From positions 1 through 64,000 of the forward strand of contig JAGXAM010000004.1 in assembly GCA_019075905.1 (NCBI GenBank): a DNA stretch of 64,000 nt. Reading direction: 5' to 3'. This document shows positions 8,663 to 17,518 of the stretch, one piece after another. This stretch comes from Hyphomicrobiales bacterium. Its GTDB lineage: Bacteria; Pseudomonadota; Alphaproteobacteria; Rhizobiales; Beijerinckiaceae. Both the position numbers and the translations under genes were made by a program. Each line of letters opens with the position of its first letter. Within the stretch, counting starts at the first letter, position 1. Under the pieces are notes generated by a model. The model had not been told where the DNA came from. It did not search any database and saw only the letters and a program-made list of their open reading frames with translations.

Positions 8663-11365
8663 TCATGAACTTTCAAGGCTGACCTCGGGCTGCCGGATTG
8701 GTATTGTGGCGGCCACCGGCTCCGCCAGAATTACGGAAATCTCCGGCCGGCACGATCCACAGGTAGTGCCGGCCTTGCATGCAGCGCCTATCGACGCCAG
8801 ATCACGCGCCCCCGCTGCCCTATGCGCGCGGATGCTGCCGGCATGAACATTGTTGCACACGCATATAACCGGCCCGTGCTGATCAACCGCCTCCGCCGCA
8901 TGTCCTGCCAGCAAGGCCCGGCGCAGCCGCGAATCATGTTCAGGGGCGGCAAAATGCCGGATCGCCATATCGAGCGCCGCATCATCACGCAGCGGCCCGA
9001 TATGCAGCAATGTCTCGATGGCGGCGCGGCTGGTTACCAGCGTGCGATACCGTCCGGCCCCCTCATCACGCAGGGTGGCGCGCTGGCCTGAATCCGGCAG
9101 GTAATTGGCGATCAATGCATAAAGGTCAGCGGGCGGGCATTCGCAGGCAAACACCACGCCTTCGCCACCGGCAATTGCAAAACGCGCATGCACCAGCCAG
9201 CGCGGCAGCGACAGGTGTCGCCGTGTCGCCAGAAATCCGAAAGAGCGCATGTCGATCTTTTCCAGCCGCGCCGGCGCCGCCTTGCTTTCAGGCTGACCCG
9301 ACAGCGGATCGACATGCGCACCCATCAGCGCACTGACCCGGCCCTGCCCGGAGGTGGCATCATTCCAGTGAATCGGCGCGAACACCTGGCCCTGCGGCTG
9401 CTGCGGCGTAATCTCGACCCGCAGCACTGCGCTGGCATGCGCGGTGCGCAGCCGCGCATAGGCGCGAGAATCGAGACCCAGCGCCGCTGCATCTTCCGGC
9501 GCGACCGCCACAAACGGCTCGCGGATATGGGTCGAAAGGCGCGCGCTGAGGCCGGTGCGCGTCATGGTGTGCCAATGGTCGCGCACCCGGCCTGTATTCA
9601 GGATCAGCGGGAAGCGTGCTGTCGTCGGCTCGCGCAGCGCCGGGCTGGCCACCGCAACGAGGCGCGCCCTGCTGTCGGACGTGAAAAACCCGCCGCCGGC
9701 GAACATCCGCCCTGACGGGCTCTTTCCGGCCGGCAGCGGCCATTGCACCGGCGCCAGCCCATCGTAGGCGGCGCGGCTCAGGCCCGCCAGCCCGCCAATA
9801 TTGAAAGCCCTGCTGCCATCATTCTCGAAGGCCGACAGCGCCGCGTGCTCGCAGAAAATCTCATGAGCGGATTGATAGGGAAAGGCCTTGGCAAAGCCCA
9901 TGCGCCGCGCAACTTCACTCAGCGCCCACCAATCAGGCTTGGCTTCGCCCTGCGGCTCGACAAAGCGGCGCTGGCGCGAAATGCGGCGCTCGGAATTGGT
10001 GACCGTGCCATCCTTTTCGCCCCAGGGCGAGGCCGGCAGCACCACATGCGCCCGTTCCAGCAGGCCATCGACCCCGGCAAAGGCCTCCGACACCACCAAA
10101 TGATCGAGCCGTCCCAGCGAGCCGCGCACGAAATCCGCCCGCGGCATGCTCACCGCCGGGTTGGTGTGCAAAATCCACAAGGCCTTGATCTCGCCGCGCG
10201 CCACCGCATCGAACAGGTCAACCGCCTTGCGGCCCTCGCGCCGGGCCATATGCGCGCTGCCCCAGAAACGCTCGACCCGGGCAATGTCATCGGGTGCAAA
10301 GCCCATATGCGCGGCGAGCTGGTTCGAGAGCCCGCCAACCTCGCGCCCGCCCATGGCATTGGGCTGGCCGGTCAGCGACAACGGCCCGGACCCGGGCTTG
10401 CCGATACGACCGCTGGCAAGATGGCAATTGAGAATGGCATTCACCTTGTCAGTGCCCTGCGCCGACTGGTTCACGCCCTGCGAGAAACAGGTGAGCGTGC
10501 GCGGATGAGCCATGAACCAGGCGACGAAAGTGCTGATATCGGCAGCGTCAAGCCCGGTAGCGCGCGCCACCTCTGCAAGATCAGGCGCAATGACCTTCGC
10601 CTGCGCCAAAGCCTCGCCAAGGCCCGTGGTATGGCGCGCGACATATTCCCGATCGAGCCCGCCGCCTTCACAGATTTGCACCAGCAGCCACGAAAACAGC
10701 ACGGCGTCGGTGCCCGGTGCCAGCGTCAGGTTCAGGTCGGCATCGACGCTGGTGGCGGTGCGGCGCACATCAATGTTGATGAGTCTGACGCCCCGGCCGG
10801 CCTGCGCCGCCAGCATCCGCTGATGCAGCACCGGATGGCACCAGGCGGCATTGGAGCCGACCAGAATGATCAGATCCGCCTCTTCGATATCCTCATAGCA
10901 GGCCGGCACGACATCGGCCCCGAAGGCGCGCCTTTGTCCCGCCACCGTCGAGGCCATGCACAGCCGCGAATTTGTGTCGCAATGCGCGCTGCCGATAAAG
11001 CCCTTGATCAGCTTGTTCGCGACATAATAATCCTCGGTCAGCAATTGACCGGAAAGATAGAAGGCGACGCTGTCCGGCCCATGCGCCTGCAGGGTCTCGC
11101 CAAAGCCGCGCGCCACGGCATCCAGCGCCCGCGACCAAGTCGTGCGCGTGCCATTGATCAGCGGATGCAGCACCCTTTCGCCGGCGCCGACCGTCTCGCC
11201 CAGCGCCGCGCCCTTGACGCATAGACGCCCGAAATTGGCGGGATGCTCGCTATCGCCGCTGATCGTCGCACCGCCGCGCCCGTCAGGCCGGGCGATGACG
11301 CCGCATCCCACCCCGCAATAGGCGCAGGTGGTGCGTATGCCGGGCGCCGGGCCAACCACACTCAA
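8663..11365 (-). CDS. nasC: Assimilatory nitrate reductase, catalytic subunit
   Basis: 900 residues. The N-terminus binds a 4Fe-4S cluster (C14-x2-C17-x3-C21 and C49). It is followed by the bis-MGD molybdopterin oxidoreductase domain with characteristic stretches such as NSRLCMAS, GVNQSAQGTDKVNAI and GQPNAMGGREVGGL, and a molydopterin dinucleotide-binding domain. The last ~60 residues form a BFD-like 2Fe-2S domain (CVCNN then CKAGTTCGSC), as in NasA/NasC enzymes that receive electrons from a flavoprotein. It reduces nitrate to nitrite in the cytoplasm. The start is a TTG that overlaps the stop of the preceding flavoprotein gene; a GTG two codons later is possible. It is the last gene of the operon. 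Some annotations call this gene nasA. Confidence 0.94.
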   Translation of the reverse strand: MSVVGPAPGIRTTCAYCGVGCGVIARPDGRGGATISGDSEHPANFGRLCVKGAALGETVGAGERVLHPLINGTRTTWSRALDAVARGFGETLQAHGPDSVAFYLSGQLLTEDYYVANKLIKGFIGSAHCDTNSRLCMASTVAGQRRAFGADVVPACYEDIEEADLIILVGSNAAWCHPVLHQRMLAAQAGRGVRLINIDVRRTATSVDADLNLTLAPGTDAVLFSWLLVQICEGGGLDREYVARHTTGLGEALAQAKVIAPDLAEVARATGLDAADISTFVAWFMAHPRTLTCFSQGVNQSAQGTDKVNAILNCHLASGRIGKPGSGPLSLTGQPNAMGGREVGGLSNQLAAHMGFAPDDIARVERFWGSAHMARREGRKAVDLFDAVARGEIKALWILHTNPAVSMPRADFVRGSLGRLDHLVVSEAFAGVDGLLERAHVVLPASPWGEKDGTVTNSERRISRQRRFVEPQGEAKPDWWALSEVARRMGFAKAFPYQSAHEIFCEHAALSAFENDGSRAFNIGGLAGLSRAAYDGLAPVQWPLPAGKSPSGRMFAGGGFFTSDSRARLVAVASPALREPTTARFPLILNTGRVRDHWHTMTRTGLSARLSTHIREPFVAVAPEDAAALGLDSRAYARLRTAHASAVLRVEITPQQPQGQVFAPIHWNDATSGQGRVSALMGAHVDPLSGQPESKAAPARLEKIDMRSFGFLATRRHLSLPRWLVHARFAIAGGEGVVFACECPPADLYALIANYLPDSGQRATLRDEGAGRYRTLVTSRAAIETLLHIGPLRDDAALDMAIRHFAAPEHDSRLRRALLAGHAAEAVDQHGPVICVCNNVHAGSIRAHRAAGARDLASIGAACKAGTTCGSCRPEISVILAEPVAATIPIRQPEVSLESS

Positions 11366-12939
11366 TAGACGTCCGCCTGATAGCGCCCGGACTTCTTCAG
11401 CCCCGCGACATAGCTGATCGCCGCCTCGCTCGAACGCCCCCCATGCGCCGCCACCACATCGACCAGCGCCCGCTCGACATCGCGGGCCATGCGCTTGGCG
11501 TCACCGCACACATAGACATGCGCGCCCTGTTCGAGCCACGACCATAAATCATGGCCCACCTGGCGCATGCGATCCTGCACGTAGATTTTCTCGTCGCCAT
11601 CGCGCGACCATGCCAGCGTCAGCCGGTTGAGCACGCCGGCCTTTTGCAGCGCCGCCCATTCCGCCTCATAGAAAAAGTCGCTGTCGCGGCGCTGGTGGCC
11701 ATAAAACAGCCAGTTCTTGCCGGGCGCCGCCACAGCAGCACGATGCTGCACAAAGGCACGGAACGGCGCAACGCCTGTGCCGGGGCCGATCATGATCACC
11801 GGCAGGCCGGCATCTTTCGGCAAGGCAAAAGAGTGGGCCTTCTGCACATAGGCCATCATCGTCTGGCCAGGCGTCACCAATTCATCGAGGAAGGTCGAGG
11901 CGACGCCAAAACGCTCGCGCCGCCCGAGCCGGTAGTGCAGCTTGTCAACCGTGAGGGTCAGCCGGTCTTGCGCCGTCAGCGGCGATGACGAAATCGAGTA
12001 AAGCCTCGGCTGCTGGCGTTCGAGCGCCTCGACAAAGGCCTCCGGGCTCAGTTTGACGCCGGCAAACTTGTGCAGGGCGCCGAGCACATCGAGCCGGTCG
12101 AGATCACCATCGGGGTCTTCCCCCTCGGCCAGCCTTTTGGCCTTGAGGCGGGTATCGCCGCCGGTGACGTAGGACATCAACTGGAACAGGGTGTCGGGCG
12201 CGGCACCGAGCGAGGTGACTTCGGTCAGCGCATCGCGCAGCCGCATCTCGCGGCCATCGAGCGTGATCACGGCCTCTGGCCGTGCGCCGATCAGGGCGAT
12301 AATGGCATCGACCAGCCGCAGGTCATTGCGCGGAAACACGCCAAAACTGTCGCCGGGCTGATAGCAGAGGCCGCTGCCGGCCAGATCGATTTCAATATGC
12401 CAGGTTTCCTTCTGGCTGCTGGGCAGATTAAGCCGCTGGCGGCCCACAAACCGCACCGGAACCGGATTGTCGCGACCAATGCCTGCGGGCGCAGCCACCA
12501 TTGGCGCCACCTGCGGCGTCACGCCGGCCGCGCCATCGCCCAACAGCGCCTTGACCATGCGGAATGTGTCCTTGCCGCCCGGTGCGCACAGGTTCAGCCG
12601 CGCTTCAGCCTTGCCGGCCAGCGCTGCCGCATAGGTGGCGCAGACATAGCCGCACTGGCCGCAATCCTGCTGGGCCATGGCGGCATAGAGTTGCAAATCC
12701 AACGGCTGATCCTTGGCGAGCGCCATGCGCTGCTCCAGCGTCAGGGCCGGATCGTGCCAGGTGATGTCCGGCTCTGGCTCCGGCGCGGGCAGGGGAGCAC
12801 CCGCCGCGGGCGCGGCGAGCAAGGCCGCAAAAAACCCGTTCAGCCAGTCGCGCTGTTCGGCGCTGAACGGTGCAGTGTCGGGCAGCAGGCGCACTTGCGG
12901 CATGGGGGAAATCTCGCAGGGGCGCAGCGACATGTTCAT
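11362..12939 (-). CDS. FAD/NAD(P)H flavoprotein reductase with N-terminal FeS module (CysJ-like)
   Basis: 525 residues. The C-terminal ~370 residues match the CysJ/ferredoxin-NADP reductase layout: an FAD-binding domain with RLYSISSSPL, then an NAD(P)-binding domain with GPGTGVAPFR and YVCGDAKRMARDVE. The flavodoxin (FMN) domain normal in CysJ is absent. In its place residues 88-125 carry C93-x2-C96-x3-C100-x17-C118-APGG, strikingly like the RnfB-type FeS domain. It probably passes electrons from NAD(P)H to NirA and/or NasC. Databases usually call such genes sulfite reductase subunit alpha, but the setting here is nitrate assimilation. Its ATG overlaps the nirA stop (ATGA). Confidence 0.85.
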   Translation of the reverse strand: MNMSLRPCEISPMPQVRLLPDTAPFSAEQRDWLNGFFAALLAAPAAGAPLPAPEPEPDITWHDPALTLEQRMALAKDQPLDLQLYAAMAQQDCGQCGYVCATYAAALAGKAEARLNLCAPGGKDTFRMVKALLGDGAAGVTPQVAPMVAAPAGIGRDNPVPVRFVGRQRLNLPSSQKETWHIEIDLAGSGLCYQPGDSFGVFPRNDLRLVDAIIALIGARPEAVITLDGREMRLRDALTEVTSLGAAPDTLFQLMSYVTGGDTRLKAKRLAEGEDPDGDLDRLDVLGALHKFAGVKLSPEAFVEALERQQPRLYSISSSPLTAQDRLTLTVDKLHYRLGRRERFGVASTFLDELVTPGQTMMAYVQKAHSFALPKDAGLPVIMIGPGTGVAPFRAFVQHRAAVAAPGKNWLFYGHQRRDSDFFYEAEWAALQKAGVLNRLTLAWSRDGDEKIYVQDRMRQVGHDLWSWLEQGAHVYVCGDAKRMARDVERALVDVVAAHGGRSSEAAISYVAGLKKSGRYQADVY

Positions 12940-14714
12940 TCCGTGACGTCCGTCGGCTGGAGCATTTGCAACAGGGCTGCATCATCGTGGCGCAGCGCAA
13001 AGGCGGCGAAGGTCTCGTCGGCATGGTCGCGTTGCGCCAGCCACGCCGCCAGCAGCCGGATGACCAGCGCCGGGGCCGCTTCTGCGCGGATTTTCGCGCG
13101 CAGCAGGCGGCCGATGCGAGCCGCGGCACCATAGCCGCCACCCACCACCAGATCGTAACCCGGCACCGTATCGCCCTCGTCATTGACCGGCACCTTGGCG
13201 CCGATAAGGCCGATATCGCCGATATAATGCTGGGCGCAGCTATTGTGGCAGCCGGTGACATGCACATTGAGCGGTGTATCGAAGGCGAGTTCGCCCTCCA
13301 CCGCCGCAGCAATGGCCAGGGCATCGGCCTTGGTGTCGGCCGCCGCAAATTTGCAACCCGTCGAGCCGGTGCAGGCCACCAGCCCGCCGGCAATGGCGCT
13401 GGCCTGCGTGGCGAGGCCGAGCGCCGTGATCCCCGCCTCGACAGCGCCGACATTTTCATCGCTGACGCCCGACAACAGCAGATTTTGCCAGACCGTAAGT
13501 CTAAGGTCGCCGTCGCCATAGGTCTGCGCCAGCGCGGCAAGGCCACGCATCTGCGCGGCGTTCAAACGCCCCACCGGCAGGGCCACGCCCACCCAGTTGA
13601 ACCCGGCCTGGCTTTGCCGGTGCACGCCGATATGGCCGTTGCGCAGCAGCGGGCCGCGCGGCTTCAGCACCTGCGTGTCGATCCTTTGCAGCTTGAAGGG
13701 GCAGAGGGCCTCGACCAGGTCAAGAAAGGCGGCAAAACCCATGGCATCCAGCACATATTTCAGCCGTGCCCTGGCCCGGTTGGTGCGGTCGCCCTTGTCG
13801 ATGAACACCCGCAAAATGGCGTCGGCGAGGGCGGAACATTGCTCAGGGCGGCAGATCACCCCGGTATCGCGCGCCAGATCGCCATGGCCGCTGATGCCGC
13901 CGAGCACGAGGCGGCACCACACACCCGGCGCGATTCCGGCAACGCCATCAGGCACTTCCACCGCCTGAAAACCAATATCATTGGTTTCCTCCAGCACCGG
14001 CAGGGCGCCGCCGCCATCAAAGGCGACATTGAATTTGCGTGGCAGGCCGGCGAGCGAGCGATCATTCAGCACATGAAAATGCCAGGCGCGGGCCAGGGGC
14101 CGGGTGTCCAGCAATTCCTGCGCGTCAATGCCGGCGGTCGGCGAACCGGTGACATTGCGTATATTGTCAGCGCCCGATCCGCGTGACGTCAGGCCCAGAT
14201 CCTGCACCGCCTCGACCACGAGCGTGGTGTCGCTGGCGGCAATCTCGCGCATTTGCAGATTGGCCCGAGTCGTCACCTGCGCCGTGCCATTGCTGAAACG
14301 CTCGGCCAGCCGCGCCAGCCCGGCCATTTGGTCGGCACGCAAAATGCCATTCGCGATGCGCAGCCGCAGCATATAGCTGTCCTGCGCCGGGCCGACATAA
14401 AACAGCCCGTAATAGCGCCAGCGGAAATTATCCTCCGGCGATGGGAAAGTCCCGGCCAGGGCCTGGGCCTTCAGGCGCGGATATTCATCGAAGGGATGCG
14501 CCTTGCGTTTCCATTTTTCCTGGTCAGACAGCTTTTTGCCGGCCCGCTCGGTTTCATCCATGGCCCGCAAGGCTGCGGCATCGGGGCCTTGCGGCAAGGC
14601 GGCGGGTGGCGGCGCGGCGGCGTTGCGGGCAATCGCCATGCCGGAGGCAAAGCCTTCAAGATAGCGCTTCTGCTCAGACGACAGATCCTGGGTCATCATC
14701 ACCTCGGCGTTCAT
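12936..14714 (-). CDS. nirA: Assimilatory nitrite reductase, sirohaem/4Fe-4S protein
   Basis: 592 residues of the nitrite/sulfite reductase haemoprotein family, with two ferredoxin-like halves and two repeated sirohaem-binding domains. The 4Fe-4S/sirohaem ligands are visible in the last third: C-x5-C in ACTGSTGCKF and C-x3-C in GCHNSCAQ. The first half holds the conserved stretch RYYGLFYVGP and the TTRANLQMR sirohaem-contact motif. NirA-type enzymes reduce nitrite to ammonium in six-electron steps. Its start overlaps the end of the FAD oxidoreductase gene, and its stop overlaps the flavoprotein start, so the whole operon is translationally coupled. A sulfite reductase role is less likely given the neighbouring nitrate reductase. 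Confidence 0.93.
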   Translation of the reverse strand: MNAEVMMTQDLSSEQKRYLEGFASGMAIARNAAAPPPAALPQGPDAAALRAMDETERAGKKLSDQEKWKRKAHPFDEYPRLKAQALAGTFPSPEDNFRWRYYGLFYVGPAQDSYMLRLRIANGILRADQMAGLARLAERFSNGTAQVTTRANLQMREIAASDTTLVVEAVQDLGLTSRGSGADNIRNVTGSPTAGIDAQELLDTRPLARAWHFHVLNDRSLAGLPRKFNVAFDGGGALPVLEETNDIGFQAVEVPDGVAGIAPGVWCRLVLGGISGHGDLARDTGVICRPEQCSALADAILRVFIDKGDRTNRARARLKYVLDAMGFAAFLDLVEALCPFKLQRIDTQVLKPRGPLLRNGHIGVHRQSQAGFNWVGVALPVGRLNAAQMRGLAALAQTYGDGDLRLTVWQNLLLSGVSDENVGAVEAGITALGLATQASAIAGGLVACTGSTGCKFAAADTKADALAIAAAVEGELAFDTPLNVHVTGCHNSCAQHYIGDIGLIGAKVPVNDEGDTVPGYDLVVGGGYGAAARIGRLLRAKIRAEAAPALVIRLLAAWLAQRDHADETFAAFALRHDDAALLQMLQPTDVTE

Positions 14715-16006
14715 GCCGCCACCTGCGTGCCTGTGCTGAAAAACTGCGGGCCAAACACCAGATCGGCACCAAAACCGCCGATGGGCGTGCCCTGCGCCAG
14801 GAGATCGCGGTAAAATCCGGCATCCTCGGTGTCGCCCACCAGCACCGCCCCCTTTAGCCTGTCGCCCTCCGTCACGACTTTGCGATAGATGCCACCGGCG
14901 GCGTCTTCGAGAACGGCGCTGCTGGTGCCTTGCGCGCCCTGCACATCGCCGCAGGAAAATATGCCAACTCCGGCGATCTTGAGATGCGTCGCCAGCACCG
15001 AGCCTTCATAGGCGGCATCGCCGCCGCCAAGGTGGCTGGCGAGCGCCGCAGCTTGCGCATAGGCCGGCTCCACCAGCCCATAGACCTGCGCGCGATGCTC
15101 GGCGCATTCCCCGAGCGCGTAAATATCGGCATGCGATGTGCGCATCCGGTCATCAACCTTGATGCCGCGCCCGGTCTCCAGCCCAGCACTGCGGGCCAAC
15201 GTGATTTCCGGCTTGATGCCAATGGCCCACACCACGGCTTGCGCTCCAAAGCTGCGACCATCGGCGAGCGCGACGCCCTCAACCTGTTGCTCACCCCGAA
15301 TCGCCGATGTCGAGGCACCAATCTCGACGACAATGCCCCGACGCTCCATCGCCCGGCGCAAATGCGCGGCCCCGGCGTGATCGAGCTGGCGCTCCATCAG
15401 CCGGTCCATGAGATGCAGCAGCCGCACTTTGGCGCCGCGCCGCACCAGACCGGCTGCCGCCTCAAGCCCCAGCAAGCCGCCGCCGATCACCACCACCTCG
15501 GCCGCACGCGCCGCCAAAGCCTGCAAGCGCCTGGTGTCGGCAAGGTCACGAAAGGCCATGACGCCCTCCAGGCCCATGCCCGGCAAGGGCGGCATCAGCG
15601 GCTGCGAGCCGGTTGCCAGCACCAGCCTGTCAAAGGCAATGGTCCGGCCGTCAGCGAGGGTGATGCTATGCCCTGCGGCATCGAGCGCCACGGCCTTGGC
15701 AGACGTTTCCATCTTGATGTGGTGGCTGGCATAAAACTCCTGCGGGTGCAGGCTGAGCGCGGCCTCATCTATTTCACCGGCCAGCACGGACGAGAGCAGC
15801 ACCCTGTTGTAGGCAGGCTCCGGTTCCGCGCCCAGAACCAGAATGTCATAGCGCTGCGGCGCTTGCGCCACCAGTTCGGCGCAAAGTCGCGCGCCCGCCA
15901 TGCCATTGCCGACGATAACCAAGGTCTCGCGTGTAAATCTGGTGCTCAACAATCGACCCAAAGCTCGCTTCACGCCCCGCAGGGCAGGAAGCAAGAGCAA
16001 GGCCAA
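14711..16006 (-). CDS. NAD(P)/FAD-dependent oxidoreductase, NirB N-terminal type
   Basis: About 410-431 residues. Two Rossmann dinucleotide motifs are visible, VIVGNGMAGA near the N-terminus (FAD) and VIGGGLLGLEAA near residue 170 (NAD(P)H), together with the family strands AVVWAIGIKPE and YALGECAEH. This is the nitrite-reductase NAD(P)H-dehydrogenase or rubredoxin-reductase fold, lacking the FeS and sirohaem parts of full NirB. It likely supplies electrons to the nitrate/nitrite enzymes downstream. The longest frame begins with TTG at 16006. No ATG precedes the FAD motif, and a GTG at 15973 or TTG codons near 15950 are equally possible, so the start is unresolved. First gene of the operon. 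Confidence 0.88.
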   Translation of the reverse strand: MALLLLPALRGVKRALGRLLSTRFTRETLVIVGNGMAGARLCAELVAQAPQRYDILVLGAEPEPAYNRVLLSSVLAGEIDEAALSLHPQEFYASHHIKMETSAKAVALDAAGHSITLADGRTIAFDRLVLATGSQPLMPPLPGMGLEGVMAFRDLADTRRLQALAARAAEVVVIGGGLLGLEAAAGLVRRGAKVRLLHLMDRLMERQLDHAGAAHLRRAMERRGIVVEIGASTSAIRGEQQVEGVALADGRSFGAQAVVWAIGIKPEITLARSAGLETGRGIKVDDRMRTSHADIYALGECAEHRAQVYGLVEPAYAQAAALASHLGGGDAAYEGSVLATHLKIAGVGIFSCGDVQGAQGTSSAVLEDAAGGIYRKVVTEGDRLKGAVLVGDTEDAGFYRDLLAQGTPIGGFGADLVFGPQFFSTGTQVAA

Positions 16007-16029
16007 CTGATGAAAAACGCTGAATTAAC

Positions 16030-16043
16030 GGGCCTTTGGGCCC
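16030..16043 (-). promoter_or_regulatory. Hairpin in leader of nitrate operon, possible attenuator
   Basis: On the minus strand a 5-bp G+C stem (gggcc / ggccc, loop caaa) lies 24-37 bases before the first possible start of the operon. A run of five T follows 14 bases later. NasT-type antitermination acts on leader hairpins of nas operons in several proteobacteria, but the loop here is not the hexanucleotide expected for an ANTAR target. The call is tentative. Confidence 0.25.
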
Positions 16044-16103
16044 CTCGCGTCATGCCGGGGCCGAGCGGTGGGGTGCAGCGTCTGCATGTGCGCCGCTCAT
16101 ATT

Positions 16104-16118
16104 TTGTGCATTGCACAA
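16104..16118. promoter_or_regulatory. Perfect 15-bp palindrome upstream of nitrate operon
   Basis: The sequence ttgtgca-t-tgcacaa is a perfect 7-bp inverted repeat with a one-base centre, in an AT-rich patch ~100 bases upstream of the nitrate operon and ~60 bases downstream of the tadE-like gene. Its size and symmetry suit an operator for a dimeric regulator. The half sites face the opposite way from an NtrC site (tgcac...gtgca), so NtrC is not supported. It would control the nitrate operon if the promoter lies here. Confidence 0.4.
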
Positions 16119-16175
16119 TTATTATGCCGCGGTCATTCTTGCGGATGATTTATCAGGCAGGCGCTGCCTCATATC

Positions 16176-16898
16176 TCAGGAATGGGCGTTTGCCGGTGTG
16201 CAAACCTGGTTGGAATAGGCGCCGCCCGGATTGTAATTCAGATAACCAAAATCACGCACGCCATCGACCACGGTGCGGCGCATGGTGATGGTCGGCTGCG
16301 AGTGATAAAAGAAGTTCTGGATGTTCAGGGGCGAGGGATAGCTGTAGACAAGATCGGCCACCATGATCGAGCCACCCTGCACCACGCCGGTGTGAATCGA
16401 CGTCAGGCTCGGGTTGGAGCCATCGCTGGTCTGGCTGAGCGGACTAAAGGAGCAAAGGCGCAAATTTGCATTCGTACCGCTGTTGGTCACGGACCAGTCC
16501 ATCATGGCATTGTAAGTGGTGGCACCGGGCGCGGTCGGCTCGAAGGTGACACTCGACAGCGTGATCGCCAGTTTGCCATTGGTGATGTCATAGGGATACA
16601 TCATCGGTGTCGCGGCGTCGAAAATCGCCTTCATGTCGCTGTCTTGCAGGTTCTGGCTGACTTCGGCGCCCAGCAGCAGCGCCATTTCGTCGGCGACAAC
16701 CTCCAGCTTGTGGCCGGCGGAAACGGCAAGCTCGATCTCCACCGAGCCAAAATACATCAGCAGCATGAAGGGGAAGATCAGAGCAAATTCCACTGCGGCA
16801 ATGGCCGTTTTGTCGGCGCGAAACCGCGGCATCTGCCGCCAGAGCCGCAGCGGCACAGCCAGGGCCCTGTCGCGGATTTGATGGAAACCTTCGCCCAT
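16176..16898 (-). CDS. TadE-like pseudopilin/pilus assembly protein
   Basis: 240 residues. After a basic N-terminal stretch, a single hydrophobic segment follows the typical TadE signature (TAIAAVEFALIFPFMLLMYFG, with the Glu of the pseudopilin motif). The rest is a long extracytoplasmic region with few charges and two Cys. TadE-family minor pseudopilins are processed by a prepilin peptidase and act in Flp/Tad pilus assembly. The ATG at 16898 is preferred over the GTG at 16907; the GTG would overlap the stop of the preceding tadE gene. It is the second of two adjacent TadE genes and ends ~170 bases before the nitrate operon. Confidence 0.8.
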   Translation of the reverse strand: MGEGFHQIRDRALAVPLRLWRQMPRFRADKTAIAAVEFALIFPFMLLMYFGSVEIELAVSAGHKLEVVADEMALLLGAEVSQNLQDSDMKAIFDAATPMMYPYDITNGKLAITLSSVTFEPTAPGATTYNAMMDWSVTNSGTNANLRLCSFSPLSQTSDGSNPSLTSIHTGVVQGGSIMVADLVYSYPSPLNIQNFFYHSQPTITMRRTVVDGVRDFGYLNYNPGGAYSNQVCTPANAHS

Positions 16899-16900
16899 GA

Positions 16901-17518
16901 TCAGCACCCCGGCAGGGTTGTTGTTGACGTGAACGGCTCGTTGCGCAGCACGATTGAGCTTTCCAGCATGCGAACCGGATGGCCGTTGGCGTCGAGCGTC
17001 GAACCGGCATTGGAAATGCCGATATTGGTCACCCAGCCGGTCAGCAGCGGGAACAGCGTCGGCAACGGATAATTGACGCTGAGCATGACATAGCTGGAGC
17101 CGGAACCGGGGCAGAACTGCTGCGTGCCGCCCGGTGCGAAAATTGCCGCCGGATCGGATGAGGCGAAATTAGGCAAGACCCGCATGTCGACTTGCAGGTT
17201 GTTGCAATTCATATAGGACGGCAGATTGGTGGTAGGCCCGCACATCACCTGCTGGATGAAGCTTTTCGCATCAACGATGGTGCTGTTGTTCTGGATTTGC
17301 CCGGTCATGACCTGGCGGGCGGCGTGATAGACGGCGTAATCGAGCGAGGTCTGGCTGAACAGGACATATGAATTCATGAATATGCCCATCAGCACGCCGA
17401 AAAACGGCACCGCCAGCATACCAAATTCAATGGCTGAAACGCCGCGCTGATCGCTGGTGAAGCGCTGATGCAGCGCTTTTGCTGCCCGGCCCATCGTTCC
17501 TGCAGATCTGCCAAACAT
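16901..17518 (-). CDS. TadE family pilus assembly protein
   Basis: 205 residues. The N-terminal arginine/lysine-rich stretch leads into GVSAIEFGMLAVPFFGVLMGIF, a clear TadE-type segment with the conserved Glu and a single membrane helix. The exported part contains paired Cys (MCGPTT, MNCNN, FCPGSG, LPGC) likely to form disulfides. It overlaps the next tadE-like gene by a few bases, so the two minor pseudopilins are probably made together. A CpaC-like gene lies upstream on the same strand, separated by 146 bases with a CtrA-like motif. Core Tad genes (tadA, tadB, tadC, flp) are not in the window. Confidence 0.85.
   Translation of the reverse strand: MFGRSAGTMGRAAKALHQRFTSDQRGVSAIEFGMLAVPFFGVLMGIFMNSYVLFSQTSLDYAVYHAARQVMTGQIQNNSTIVDAKSFIQQVMCGPTTNLPSYMNCNNLQVDMRVLPNFASSDPAAIFAPGGTQQFCPGSGSSYVMLSVNYPLPTLFPLLTGWVTNIGISNAGSTLDANGHPVRMLESSIVLRNEPFTSTTTLPGC

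Noticed and set aside
9743-11224. 493-codon plus-strand ORF opposite nasC
   Set aside because: It is the antisense shadow of the nitrate reductase gene. It is rich in Arg/His/Gln with no domain, and the minus-strand protein is unmistakable.
12870-14186. 438-codon plus-strand ORF opposite nirA
   Set aside because: High GC content keeps the antisense frame open; the composition is typical of a shadow, and nirA explains the region.
16104-16118. NtrC binding site
   Set aside because: The half sites are in the inverse order (gtgca then tgcac) with a one-base spacer; the NtrC consensus has tgcac first and a longer spacer.
14930-16288. 452-codon plus-strand ORF over the FAD oxidoreductase and intergenic region
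   Set aside because: Antisense to a clear flavoprotein, with no recognisable fold and no ribosome binding site.
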